Shown here: positions 46,464-55,203 of the stretch, in pieces | Layout: the number at the start of each line of letters is the position of its first letter | Position numbering within the stretch: the stretch's first letter is position 1 | NCBI GenBank assembly: GCA_032139905.1 | Contig: JAQJDB010000007.1 | Location: forward strand, 1,550,001-1,614,000 | Direction: 5' to 3' | DNA from: Nitrospira sp. MA-1 | GTDB lineage: Bacteria; Nitrospirota; Nitrospiria; Nitrospirales; UBA8639 | Length of the DNA stretch: 64,000 bases | Made by a program: the position numbers and the translations under genes | Notes under the pieces: model-generated | What the model saw: the letters and a program-made list of their open reading frames with translations, nothing else | What the model was told of the DNA's origin: nothing | Database searches by the model: none

Positions 46464-47267
46464 ATGAATGGCAATCGGGTCAAAGGCCAGGAAAGAAAAT
46501 ATCCATTCCTATCATTGATCATGGTGGGTGTGATGTGGTGTGCCCTGATGAGCCAACAGACGGTGCATGCCTACCAGGAAGAGGAGGTTGCTGGTGGAGG
46601 GATAATTTCCGGTGTGATGAAATTTTCTGGAATTGTTCCATCGGCCAAGACCCATAAAGTCACCATGGGAAGCAATCCAGAATTCTGTCAGACCATTTCT
46701 GACAAAAATGGTGTCATTCATATTCCAGAAGTCCGGGTGTCTTCCAAACAACGCTTGGCTGATGTGATCGTGTTTCTTCAAGAGGTTGAGCGTGGCAAAC
46801 CCGTACCGAAAGAAGGTCCGGTCGTGACGGTGGACCGTTGTCAATTTGCGCCACGAGTCATCGGTGCCATGTACGAACAAACCCTCCGGATAGCCATGCA
46901 TGATCCGATTCTTCACCAGCTTCGCGGATGGGAGATGTTGGACAAGGGACGCCTGCCACTTTTCCATTTACCCAATCTGGGAGAAGGAGGGGAGGCGACG
47001 GTTCCACTCAAAACACGGGGTAGCAGTATTATCAAGCTGGAATGTGATCAACACCGATTCATGCAAGGTTGGCTCCTGCTGGCAGCCAATCCGTATGTGA
47101 CCGTATCCGATGACCATGGGGTGTTCCGTTTGACGGATGTTCCAGAGGGCACACATACAGTCGGGGCCTGGCATCCGGTGTTGGGTTATCAGGAAGCCAA
47201 AGTGACGCTCAGTTCTGGACGGCAAGAGACTCTTGCGCTGACGTGGGTGTCCCCCTTGAAACCCTAA
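46464..47267 (+). CDS. Exported cupredoxin-like protein with carboxypeptidase-regulatory-like end
   Basis: The 267-residue precursor has a signal peptide (FLSLIMVGVMWCALMSQQTVHA). The mature protein starts with a GGGIISGVMKFSGIVPSAK strand. A cupredoxin-like domain follows, in which MHDPILHQLRG and CDQHRFMQGW supply a possible His/Cys-x2-His-x2-Met copper set. It ends with YVTVSDDHGVFRLTDVP and GTHTVGAWHP, the beta-sandwich typical of carboxypeptidase-regulatory-like domains. Such proteins occur in periplasmic respiratory settings, but the copper load is only inferred. AGGAG precedes the chosen ATG; the open frame extends 32 codons further upstream. Confidence 0.78.
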   Translation: MNGNRVKGQERKYPFLSLIMVGVMWCALMSQQTVHAYQEEEVAGGGIISGVMKFSGIVPSAKTHKVTMGSNPEFCQTISDKNGVIHIPEVRVSSKQRLADVIVFLQEVERGKPVPKEGPVVTVDRCQFAPRVIGAMYEQTLRIAMHDPILHQLRGWEMLDKGRLPLFHLPNLGEGGEATVPLKTRGSSIIKLECDQHRFMQGWLLLAANPYVTVSDDHGVFRLTDVPEGTHTVGAWHPVLGYQEAKVTLSSGRQETLALTWVSPLKP

Positions 47268-47415
47268 GGCCTTCTGAGGCAATCGAGCTGACCACCTGTC
47301 GGTCTTTAAATTCCTCAAAGATTCTGGCGGGTCAGGTTTGACCGTTTCAACCTTCGGTTCTTTTCCTCAATGACGGTTTTCTTCCACCGGCTCACGAACT
47401 TGTTCGCTCTCTGAT

Positions 47416-48603
47416 ATGAAAGATTCCAAGGCATTTCTCTTTCTTAGTCTTGTCGGATTTTGTAGTTTTGTCAGTTATGACATGGTGCGTCGACCGGCCT
47501 TGGCGTTGTTTGTGGAAAGCCTTGGTGCGGGACCTTTTCTTGTTGGCCTATTGGTGGCTGTCTCGACAGTGACCGGAGTGATACTCAAGCTTCCGATGGG
47601 ATTGCTCTCCGACCAAGTCAATCGAAAACGGTTAATGTTAGGAGGAGTGCTGGCCTTTGCGTTTCCGCCCTTTCTTTATCCGTTCACCTCAGATCTCTGG
47701 ACATTAGGGGCTCTCCGATTGGTTCACGGATTGGCAACAGCCATGTTTACGCCGCTGGCCTTGGCGATGGTGGCAGAGCTCTTTGCGAAACGGCGAGGCG
47801 AAGCCTTTGGTTGGTATACTTCGGCGACCCAAGGCGGTGGGCTGCTGGGTCCGATGATTGGCGGTGCTGTCGTGTATCAATATGGATTTTCGCCCACGTT
47901 TCTTTTAGCCGGTGTCTTTGGATTATTAGCGTTGGTCTTCTTCTGGTTGATCCCTCCGACTCAGGCTCCTTCGCGAGTTCATCAACATTCCTCCTCGACC
48001 ATATGGAAGGAAATGCGCGAAGGCCTCCGCCGGGTCTGTCAGATTCCACCCATTCTCATCACGAGTACCGTGGAAGCGGCCAAGATGATGGGAAACGGCA
48101 CGCTGATGGCGTTTTTGCCGCTGTATGGTTTGCTCATTGGGTTGAACGCTGCAGAAATCGGGGTTTTGTTTGGAGTGCAGGCGTTGACTTCCTTTATCGC
48201 CAAACCGGTGATGGGCCGGATCTCCGATCGTGGGGCCAGGCAACCACTGATTTTTGGAGGACTGTGCCTGTGCGGACTCATGGTGATGTTTATTCCGCAC
48301 ATTCAGGGGTATATTCTTTTATTGGTGGTCGCCGGAACGTTTGGATTTGGGGAGGCGGTGGTGACGTCCTCGACCACGGCCCTGGTTGCTGATTATTCAG
48401 AAGGAAAAGATCTGGGGGCTGGTATGGGATTACGAGGGACCATTATGGATATCGGGCATGCGGGGGGACCGCTTTTAGCGGGAATACTTATCCATGCCCT
48501 AGGCTATGGAGGCGGGTTTTTCTGTATTGGAAGCTTATTATTACTGACGGCGGCATTTTTTGGTGTCACGATGATAGGGATCAAAAAACCGGTTGTGCTA
48601 TAA
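47416..48603 (+). CDS. Major facilitator superfamily transporter
   Basis: The 395-residue protein has about 12 membrane helices and the MFS loop motifs GLLSDQVNRKRLML (loop 2-3) and GRISDRGARQPLIF (loop 8-9). LRLVHGLATAMFTPLA is a helix 4 element, and the pattern is that of drug- or sugar-phosphate-type exporters. No substrate can be inferred. It follows the cupredoxin-like gene by about 150 bp and precedes the microprotein and ribE on the same strand. Confidence 0.9.
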   Translation: MKDSKAFLFLSLVGFCSFVSYDMVRRPALALFVESLGAGPFLVGLLVAVSTVTGVILKLPMGLLSDQVNRKRLMLGGVLAFAFPPFLYPFTSDLWTLGALRLVHGLATAMFTPLALAMVAELFAKRRGEAFGWYTSATQGGGLLGPMIGGAVVYQYGFSPTFLLAGVFGLLALVFFWLIPPTQAPSRVHQHSSSTIWKEMREGLRRVCQIPPILITSTVEAAKMMGNGTLMAFLPLYGLLIGLNAAEIGVLFGVQALTSFIAKPVMGRISDRGARQPLIFGGLCLCGLMVMFIPHIQGYILLLVVAGTFGFGEAVVTSSTTALVADYSEGKDLGAGMGLRGTIMDIGHAGGPLLAGILIHALGYGGGFFCIGSLLLLTAAFFGVTMIGIKKPVVL

Positions 48604-48643
48604 TGAACTTTTTCCTGATGGGCAGGCAAAGGAGTCGAACACC

Positions 48644-48775
48644 ATGAATGAAGAAATGGGAACCGGTGATCTTATCATCGGGATTGTGGCGTCCCTCGGT
48701 GTCGTAGTCCTGATCGTGGTCTTTGTTGTGATCGTGAAAAAAGTTCTCCTCAATAAAGACAGTCATATCCAATAA
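48644..48775 (+). CDS. 43-residue single-pass membrane protein
   Basis: From ATG 48644 the product is MNEEMGTGDL, a hydrophobic helix of about 23 residues (IIGIVASLGVVVLIVVFVVIV) and a basic end starting KKVLLNK. GGCAAAGGAG stands about 9 bases before the ATG, a good ribosome-binding site. It lies between the MFS gene and ribE, 16 bp before the latter, so it is likely translated in the same unit. No family is recognised. Confidence 0.68.
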   Translation: MNEEMGTGDLIIGIVASLGVVVLIVVFVVIVKKVLLNKDSHIQ

Positions 48776-48791
48776 CCAAAATTGGTGGAAT

Positions 48792-49448
48792 ATGTTTAGC
48801 GGAATAATCGAGGAAATGGGTGCAATTCAGTCGATTAATAAAGGGTTGACAGGTGCAAAGTTTTCCATTTTGGCTTCTCTGACATTAGAAGATCTGAAAC
48901 TGGGTGATAGTATTAGTGTCGCCGGTGCCTGCTTAACGGCCAGTCAAGTGGGCGACCTGGGCTTTTCGGTGGATGTGTCGACCGAAACATTGAACTGCAC
49001 AACATTAGGAACCATTTCCGTTGGAACACCGGTTAATCTGGAGCGGGCCATGAAACTCAATGCCAGGATGGGGGGGCATATAGTCACGGGCCATGTCGAT
49101 GGAATTGGTCTTTTACGTGCTCGACAACAAGATGGGAATTCGATTCAACTCACCATTGAAGCTCCAGAGGAAATTATGCGCTATTGCGTGGCAAAAGGCT
49201 CAATTACCGTGGATGGAATTAGTTTAACCATCAATGCGGTCTCGGAACGTTCTATCGCCGTAGCCATCATTCCGCATACAGCCAAAGTTACCACCATGGG
49301 GCTCAAGCAAATTGGGGATACGGTCAATTTAGAATCCGATTTGATTGGAAAATATGTTGAACGCTTGTTACAAACAAGCGGGATGCTTCCCGCAAAGCCC
49401 GCCCCAATGATCAATCGAGAATATCTCGAAAAACGCGGTCTCCTATAG
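48792..49448 (+). CDS. ribE: Riboflavin synthase (alpha chain)
   Basis: Final step of riboflavin synthesis: dismutation of two 6,7-dimethyl-8-ribityllumazines. The 218-residue product is the usual internal duplication of two lumazine-binding barrels. It starts MFSGIIEEMGAI, has SISVAGACLTA and GHIVTGHVDGIG, and repeats as SITVDGISLTINAV and KYVERLL. No FMN riboswitch is visible upstream; only 16 bp separate it from the microprotein gene. Other rib genes are not nearby. Confidence 0.96.
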   Translation: MFSGIIEEMGAIQSINKGLTGAKFSILASLTLEDLKLGDSISVAGACLTASQVGDLGFSVDVSTETLNCTTLGTISVGTPVNLERAMKLNARMGGHIVTGHVDGIGLLRARQQDGNSIQLTIEAPEEIMRYCVAKGSITVDGISLTINAVSERSIAVAIIPHTAKVTTMGLKQIGDTVNLESDLIGKYVERLLQTSGMLPAKPAPMINREYLEKRGLL

Positions 49449-49464
49449 TTTTCTTATATATTTC

Positions 49465-49638
49465 ATGTCCCAAAATCTTCCACAAAAAACCAAACATCCC
49501 CTTTGGCGTTTGTTTGCAGTCGTCACCCTCTTTGTGATCGTTATTCCCGCAACGTTGTGGGGAATCGTTCAGCTGTATGAAATTATTTGCGCCTGGTGCG
49601 GCTGCTGTAGTGCCATCGATCGTCCACGAACCGGGTAG
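49465..49638 (+). CDS. 57-residue membrane protein with a Cys cluster
   Basis: A short frame from ATG 49465 to TAG 49636-49638, starting 16 bp after ribE. The product has a basic N-terminus (KTKHPLWR), one hydrophobic helix (LFAVVTLFVIVIPATLWGIV), and then IICAWCGCC, four Cys within seven residues, which could bind a metal or cofactor at the membrane face. It looks designed rather than random. No family is recognised, and no strong ribosome-binding site is visible, so translation may be coupled to ribE. Confidence 0.5.
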   Translation: MSQNLPQKTKHPLWRLFAVVTLFVIVIPATLWGIVQLYEIICAWCGCCSAIDRPRTG

Positions 49639-49698
49639 ATCCCCACTCAGGCATTCACTGAAACCGCCAATGTATGAGGAGAGCAGGTTTTTCTCCTT

Positions 49699-51600
49699 AT
49701 GTATTCAAGCCAATTATACAACCCCAAAGATTTTGTCTTAACCCTTATCCTGGCTGGTGGGGTTTTCACGTTTGATCTCCTTCTTCCACGGGGATTTGCG
49801 GAAGAAATGTTGTACACGGGCGTGGTGTTCTTTGCCACACAACGGTTACCACGAAGGATGGTCTATGTTGTGGCCATTGGATGCACCGCACTCACGATCA
49901 TAGGGTTTGGCCTCACATTTTCCACCTTGAGCGGGGCACCGTCATCCTTGAGTTGGCCATTTCGATTTCCCATCACGAACAGAGCCTTTTGTATTGGCGC
50001 CATTTGGGCGATTACCCTCTTGGCTCTTCAACGGAGGCGGGCGCTAGAAGCCCTTCGGACGAGTGAGGATCGATTTGGCTTGGTCGCCGAAAGCATCCAG
50101 GACTACGGAATAGTAATGCTGGATCCGGAGGGGAACATCGCGAGTTGGAATGCAGGGGCCGCACACATTTTCGGCTATCTCGCAGGGGATGTTCTGGGTC
50201 GGCCTCATTCCCTGTTATATCCACCTTTTGCCATTGATTCCGGCGAACCAACTCATTTTCTGAATGAGGCCAGGGCTTCGGGAAGTGTCATGAAGGAGCA
50301 ATGGTTAGTGCGAAAAAACGGGGTGAAATTTTGGGGCCATGTTGGCATCACCGTCTTACGTGATGAAACTGATCAACTTCAGGGATTTGCCACCGTGATG
50401 GGGGATCTCACCAAACAAAAACAAGAAGAAGATGTTATTCGAGCCCTGCTGCGTCTGAGTGAAAAATTGAATTCCACTTTCGTTCTGGAAACGCTCCTGG
50501 ACGAATTAGTGACAGAAGCCATTCAACTCGTCCAGGCTCATGCCGGGTTTGCCGGGTTGGTTTCGGGGGAAAAGCTGGTGTGTGAAAAATATTTTCACGG
50601 TCAGACAATGAAACTCTGTCATCGTTCGTGGTCCCCTGGGCAGGGATTACCCGGCTGGCTTCTCCTCCATCAGACTGCCTATCTCACGAATCGAGCGCAT
50701 GAGGACAGACAGATTGAGCAGGATTTCCGACAGGCATTTGAAATTCATTCAGCCTTAAGCATTCCAATTCTCGATGCCAAGGATACCCTTTTGGGATGTA
50801 TTGAAGTACATAACAAAGAGAAGACGAGTGGCTTTACACGTTTTGATCAGCAAACCATGATCGGGGTTTCACAAGTGGCCTCTATTGCCATTCAGAATGC
50901 CTTGGCCTACCAAAAGCTTCAAGAAGCTGAAGCGCTTCATAGCCAATTATTGGAAAAAATCATGACGGCCCAGGAGGATGAGCGGCGACGGATCAGCCGG
51001 GAATTACATGATGAAATTGGCCAATCGCTGACCTCCCTTCTTGTTGGACTCCGCGCAGCTGAGAATGATGCCCGTTCAGATGGAATGGCAGCACGGGTGA
51101 ACGATCTACGAAAGATTACGAGTACGACACTGCAGGAAGTTCAGCGACTGGCAAAAGGTTTGCGTCCGAGCGTGCTGGATGATTTTGGACTGGAGGAAGC
51201 CATCGCCCGCTATGGAGGAGAATTTAGTTCAACATATGGCATAGAGGTGGATGTGGCTCAAAATTGGCAAAGTAAGAATCGCCTGTCTCCCGCAGTGGAA
51301 ACCGCCTTGTATCGAATCGTTCAGGAGGCGCTGACGAATATAGCAAAATATGCAAAGGCCACCACCGTGTCGATCCTTCTGCAGCAAACCCCTACCCAGA
51401 TTCGACTTATTGTGGAAGATAATGGTCAGGGGTTTGACGCGGAAGCGATTGTCGGGAGAGCTGCGGCAGGTGCCCATCTGGGCCTGCATGGAATGCGGGA
51501 GCGAGCGCTGTTGCTCAATGGTTCGATTTCCATTGAATCATCTGCGGGAACCGGAACCACCATCTATGTCAATATCCCTTTAAAGGCTGAGACGGCGTGA
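49699..51600 (+). CDS. Sensor histidine kinase (PAS-GAF, NarL/DegS type)
   Basis: Membrane-bound sensor kinase of 633 residues. N-terminal hydrophobic segments (to about residue 115) contain 3-4 helices. A PAS domain (about 125-245: SEDRFGLVAESIQDYGIVML) and a GAF domain (about 265-410: AHAGFAGLVSGEKLVCEKYF) follow. The HisKA_3 dimerisation helix has RRRISRELHDEIGQSL with the phospho-acceptor His437, and the ATPase domain has EDNGQGFDAE and GLHGMRERA. Its stop overlaps the GTG of the response regulator, so the pair is translationally coupled. The ligand of the sensor is unknown. Confidence 0.9.
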   Translation: MYSSQLYNPKDFVLTLILAGGVFTFDLLLPRGFAEEMLYTGVVFFATQRLPRRMVYVVAIGCTALTIIGFGLTFSTLSGAPSSLSWPFRFPITNRAFCIGAIWAITLLALQRRRALEALRTSEDRFGLVAESIQDYGIVMLDPEGNIASWNAGAAHIFGYLAGDVLGRPHSLLYPPFAIDSGEPTHFLNEARASGSVMKEQWLVRKNGVKFWGHVGITVLRDETDQLQGFATVMGDLTKQKQEEDVIRALLRLSEKLNSTFVLETLLDELVTEAIQLVQAHAGFAGLVSGEKLVCEKYFHGQTMKLCHRSWSPGQGLPGWLLLHQTAYLTNRAHEDRQIEQDFRQAFEIHSALSIPILDAKDTLLGCIEVHNKEKTSGFTRFDQQTMIGVSQVASIAIQNALAYQKLQEAEALHSQLLEKIMTAQEDERRRISRELHDEIGQSLTSLLVGLRAAENDARSDGMAARVNDLRKITSTTLQEVQRLAKGLRPSVLDDFGLEEAIARYGGEFSSTYGIEVDVAQNWQSKNRLSPAVETALYRIVQEALTNIAKYAKATTVSILLQQTPTQIRLIVEDNGQGFDAEAIVGRAAAGAHLGLHGMRERALLLNGSISIESSAGTGTTIYVNIPLKAETA

Positions 51601-52271
51601 AGATTCGCATTTTTATCGTGGATGATCATGCAGTTTTACGATCGGGATTGCGTCTCTTGATCAATGGGCAACCGGACATGGAAGTCGTAGGTGAAGCCGG
51701 AGAAGCCCCTGCGGCCCTTGAGGCCGTTCAAAGCCTATTACCTGATATCATCTTGATGGATCTGGCCATGAATGGTCACATGCATATTGATACGATCGGT
51801 GAACTGAGAAAATGTTGTCCTTCCGGTTACATTCTTGTCCTGACCATGCACACCGAAAGCGGCTACGTTCGCGGATCCCTTGCTGCCGGGGCTTCCGGGT
51901 ATGTCGTCAAGAGTGCGGCAGACACAGAATTATTAAGAGCGATCCGCACCATTGCCCAAGGAAAGACCTATGTTGACTGGACTGTGGGGAAAGGGGTGGG
52001 GCAGGATCTTCGCGGGGCATCAAAAAAAAGTCTCACCGACAAGGCGCCTGGGTTACTGGGACAACTCAGCCCGAGAGAGCGTGAAATTTTCGGTTTGGTC
52101 GCTCAAGGTTTTACCAATCAACAAATTGCCGATCAATTGGGAATCAGTATCAAATCGGTTGAAACCTATCGAGCGAGGGTTATGGAAAAGCTCGGGCTTC
52201 GTAGTCGTGCCGACCTTGTTCAGTTTGCCCTGAGCTGTGGTGTGCTGACGCCTGGAAATCCCCTTCACTAA
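51597..52271 (+). CDS. NarL/FixJ-family response regulator
   Basis: The 224-residue transcription regulator has a receiver domain with acidic pair DD9-10, phospho-acceptor Asp55 in LPDIILMDLAM, the switch Thr in VLTMHTE, and Lys in GYVVKSAAD. A C-terminal LuxR-type helix-turn-helix follows (LSPREREIFGLVAQGFTNQ, GISIKSVETYRARVM). It starts with GTG inside a GTGA overlap with the kinase gene, so the two act as a pair. Target genes are not known; the SulP gene follows after about 390 bp. Confidence 0.94.
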   Translation: MKIRIFIVDDHAVLRSGLRLLINGQPDMEVVGEAGEAPAALEAVQSLLPDIILMDLAMNGHMHIDTIGELRKCCPSGYILVLTMHTESGYVRGSLAAGASGYVVKSAADTELLRAIRTIAQGKTYVDWTVGKGVGQDLRGASKKSLTDKAPGLLGQLSPREREIFGLVAQGFTNQQIADQLGISIKSVETYRARVMEKLGLRSRADLVQFALSCGVLTPGNPLH

Positions 52272-52660
52272 TCCCCCATTTGTTCCCTCGATTGAAAATA
52301 TTCCCATCCCCTGCGTGCAGTATCTTGTCAGGTTTTCCCCTCTGCCATTTCCTCCTGATTCCCGTTATTTTATCCACATAGAGGTTCAAAGCTAGATGTG
52401 GGCCCCCTTGTCGTATTCCGGCTATTGGAAATTCAGTTGCTGAAAGGCGGGGCAAGAACGCCTCCTATTCACAGATCAATTCTTTTTCATTGCCCATAAT
52501 GTTCTCTGAATTATGTACTGTAAAGAACATCTACCGTTTAGATACCCATTTTTCCCCTCTCAGATCAGTCAATAGTCCATGCGCCTCAACACGCTAGTTC
52601 GCTCAGTTGCGATAGGTGATGGTTTCGAAAAACCTCATTCATGAAGGAGTAAGAGAGACG
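52272..52660. other. Intergenic stretch between regulator and SulP
   Basis: About 390 bp without a supported gene. The end contains GAAGGAGTAAGAG, the likely ribosome-binding site of the transporter gene. A regulatory site for the adjacent response regulator is conceivable, but no inverted repeat stands out. Confidence 0.35.
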
Positions 52661-54331
52661 ATGCCCATGATTCATGGACTGCATTTCAAGAACATTCGAG
52701 GAGATATATACGGGGGTGTGGTCGCTGCAGTCGTCGCCCTTCCCTTGGCGCTGGCGTTTGGTGTGGCCTCCGGTGCCGGTGCGATTGCCGGACTGTATGG
52801 CGCCATCTTTGTCGGCATGTTTGCCTCCTTGTTCGGAGGAACACCTGCGCAATGTTCCGGCCCCACCGGCCCTATGACGGTCATCATGGCGGGTATACTC
52901 GTTCAGTTTTCTGACAATCCCGCCCTCGCGTTTACTGTGGTGATTATGGGTGGTGGATTACAAATTATTTTCGGTTTACTTGGCTTTGGTTATTATATTG
53001 CGCTTGTTCCCTATCCGGTTATTTCAGGATTCATGAGTGGAATTGGATGCATTATTCTTATTTTACAGGTGGGACCACTTGTCGGATTAGAGGCCAAACC
53101 TGAGGGAATTGTCGAAAACTTGATGGCCATTCCTCAGTTTTTGGCCAATCCTCTGCCTCAGGCAGCGATTCTGGGTGTCGTCACCCTCTCCATTATGTAT
53201 TTGACACCGGTACGAATCAGTCAATTCATTCCTCCCCAACTACTCGCGTTATGCCTGGGTACCTTTGCCGCCTATATGTTTTTCCCCCAGGTGCCGTTAA
53301 TCGGGCATGTTCCAGAGGGGTTCCCCTCTCTAATTTTTCCTCATATTGAGCCTCATGCCTTTGTCATCATGGCCGAAGGAGCGGTTGTGCTGGCTCTCCT
53401 GGGCAGCATCGATAGCCTCCTGACCTCGCTGGTGTGTGACAATATGACTCGGACCCAACATGATTCCAATCGTGAATTGATTGGTCAGGGAATTGGCAAT
53501 ATGGTGGCAGGGGTATTTGGTGGCCTTCCCGGAGCAGGAGCGACGATGCGGTCCGTCGCGAATATTCGGAGCGGCGGTCGTACCCCTCTGTCAGGGATGC
53601 TGACCGCGTTGGTCTTATTGGCCATGTTACTCGGATTGGGGCCCTTAGCGGAAAAGATTCCCTTAGCAGTGTTAGCCGGCATTTTGTTTAAAGTGGGATT
53701 GGATATTATTGATTGGAGATTTCTCCGGCATTTACTCAAGGCCCCACGAACAGATGTGATCATCATGGGAGTGGTGCTGGTCATTACGGTTCTCGTGAAT
53801 TTGATCACCGCTGTTGGCGTGGGAATCGTACTGGCCAGTCTGTTGTTTGTAAAGCGGATGGCCGACCTTGAGTTGGCAAATTTGCGGATCATCAGCGCGC
53901 CGACAACCGAAATACCTTTTGGGCCGGAGGAAAAGGCCATTCTTGAACGCAATAATGGTCGAATTGTTTTAATCCACGTGGATGGACCCATGAGTTTCGG
54001 ATCCGCTAAAAATATGGTACGTCGGCTGGAGTCGATAAAAGGCTTCAACAACTTTACCCATGTCCTTCTCGACCTGTCGGATGTCTCGGCCATTGACGGA
54101 ACTGCCGCTCTTGCCATTGAAGATATGCTTCGTATGGTTCAGGCACATCGCCAGAATCTTTACTTTGTTGGAATAAATGCTGGAGTGCTTAAAGTTCTGG
54201 AAGGATTGGGGGTCTTGGATCAGATTGGCCCTGAACAGCGATACGACCTTCGATTGGATGCGTTGCGCCATGCCGATCAAGGGGATAATTTTTTACCCAC
54301 AAATGAATTCTCCAGAGCGCAACGGGCATGA
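52661..54331 (+). CDS. SulP-family anion permease with C-terminal STAS domain
   Basis: The 556-residue membrane protein has about 10-12 helices, with ALPLALAFGVASGAGAIAGLYGA (SulP substrate loop), FGGTPAQCSGPTGPMTVIMA and NRELIGQGIGNMVAGVFGG as family hallmarks. A cytoplasmic STAS domain follows (about residues 430-540: ILIHVDGPMSFGSAKN-type fold, DLSDVSAIDGTAALAIEDM). Such proteins carry sulfate, bicarbonate or other anions, and bicarbonate uptake would suit an autotroph; substrate assignment is inference. ATG 52661 is preferred over 52616 because of the AAGGAG just upstream. Confidence 0.93.
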   Translation: MPMIHGLHFKNIRGDIYGGVVAAVVALPLALAFGVASGAGAIAGLYGAIFVGMFASLFGGTPAQCSGPTGPMTVIMAGILVQFSDNPALAFTVVIMGGGLQIIFGLLGFGYYIALVPYPVISGFMSGIGCIILILQVGPLVGLEAKPEGIVENLMAIPQFLANPLPQAAILGVVTLSIMYLTPVRISQFIPPQLLALCLGTFAAYMFFPQVPLIGHVPEGFPSLIFPHIEPHAFVIMAEGAVVLALLGSIDSLLTSLVCDNMTRTQHDSNRELIGQGIGNMVAGVFGGLPGAGATMRSVANIRSGGRTPLSGMLTALVLLAMLLGLGPLAEKIPLAVLAGILFKVGLDIIDWRFLRHLLKAPRTDVIIMGVVLVITVLVNLITAVGVGIVLASLLFVKRMADLELANLRIISAPTTEIPFGPEEKAILERNNGRIVLIHVDGPMSFGSAKNMVRRLESIKGFNNFTHVLLDLSDVSAIDGTAALAIEDMLRMVQAHRQNLYFVGINAGVLKVLEGLGVLDQIGPEQRYDLRLDALRHADQGDNFLPTNEFSRAQRA

Positions 54332-54334
54332 CTG

Positions 54335-54990
54335 AAATATTAGCACGCCGCCATCGCCAATGGAGTAACCGGTTGTTCCCAAGGCCGACGCGACCTCAAA
54401 CAAGAGAGAGAAACGGATGAGGTTCAACCATGGATAAGAAATGCGTGAACAGGGTTACTAGGAACATGGCGAGAAAAATTAAAGCCAGAGCCCGGTGAAC
54501 GACTATCGTTGGCACCCGGGCAAAAAAATCACGTCTTGACGATGCCGCAAGGCAATACACACAAACCTTCCGATAATTCCGAACGTGGGCGTTTTAATTC
54601 CGCCAGCAGTCCCTCCTGCTACCCCCCCGATGAAAATGACAATGAGGTAGAGAGAGGCATTACCCCAAATGATATGAAGCCTGCCGTCCTGGCAGAAACA
54701 GTATGAAAGGCTCCCACCAGGACTTTATCCATTATCGGCAAATCCCCTAGCGTTTTAGGGATATTCCATTCAAGGAGTAAGAGACCCAAAGTTCCTCCGA
54801 CAATCAGCATGCCGGAAATGACAAGCACCAGCTTGGAATGGGCCTGAAGACGGTGACGTTCTCTTCGAAAAATTTGAGCAACCTCAAGCAGGATAATAAA
54901 TCCCAACCCTCAAAAAACAACCAAAATCTACGTGATGAGATTCACGGTCAGATCGGTCTGATAGGAGATTGAATTGGTTGAAAATGAGGG
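54335..54990 (-). pseudogene. Decayed TrkH/KtrB-type potassium transporter gene
   Basis: On the minus strand, broken frames align in order with the C-terminal half of a TrkH/KtrB-type protein. NSISYQTDLTVNLIT comes first (near 54980), then a stop, GLGFIILLEVAQIFRR, LLLEWNIPKTLGDLPIMD, and AFHTVSARTAGF. After a frame change come GGVAGGTAGGIKTPTFG (the selectivity-filter region) and finally ALGTTGYSIGDG near 54360. At least two stop codons and two or more frameshifts interrupt it. The 5' half is not recognised upstream. It is a clear pseudogene. Confidence 0.75.
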
Positions 54991-55203
54991 AAATCCGGGA
55001 AGGACAAATCATTAAAAATTCCGCCCCATGTTTCCCCTGTACATTTCTTCAGTTGTTGGCTACCATTTCTACTTGAATGTTTTAATTCCTACCTTTCTGA
55101 TCACTTCTGCGGGATTTCTGTTTTTTTCTGTTACCCCAGGTCGTTGGTGTCTTGAGATGACAGCGATTCAGCCCAAACCCAGGTTCAAGGTCTTGCTTAA
55201 GAG
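54991..55203. other. Leader of the CHASE2 gene
   Basis: Just over 200 bp without a gene; probably holds the promoter of the CHASE2-SH3-M48 unit. Confidence 0.3.

Noticed and set aside
48776-48791. Possible FMN riboswitch before ribE
   Set aside because: Only 16 bp separate the microprotein gene and ribE, too short for the element, and no matching structure was seen before the unit.
54509-54706. Plus-strand 65-codon frame
   Set aside because: It is antisense to the TrkH pseudogene and has no family likeness or ribosome-binding site.
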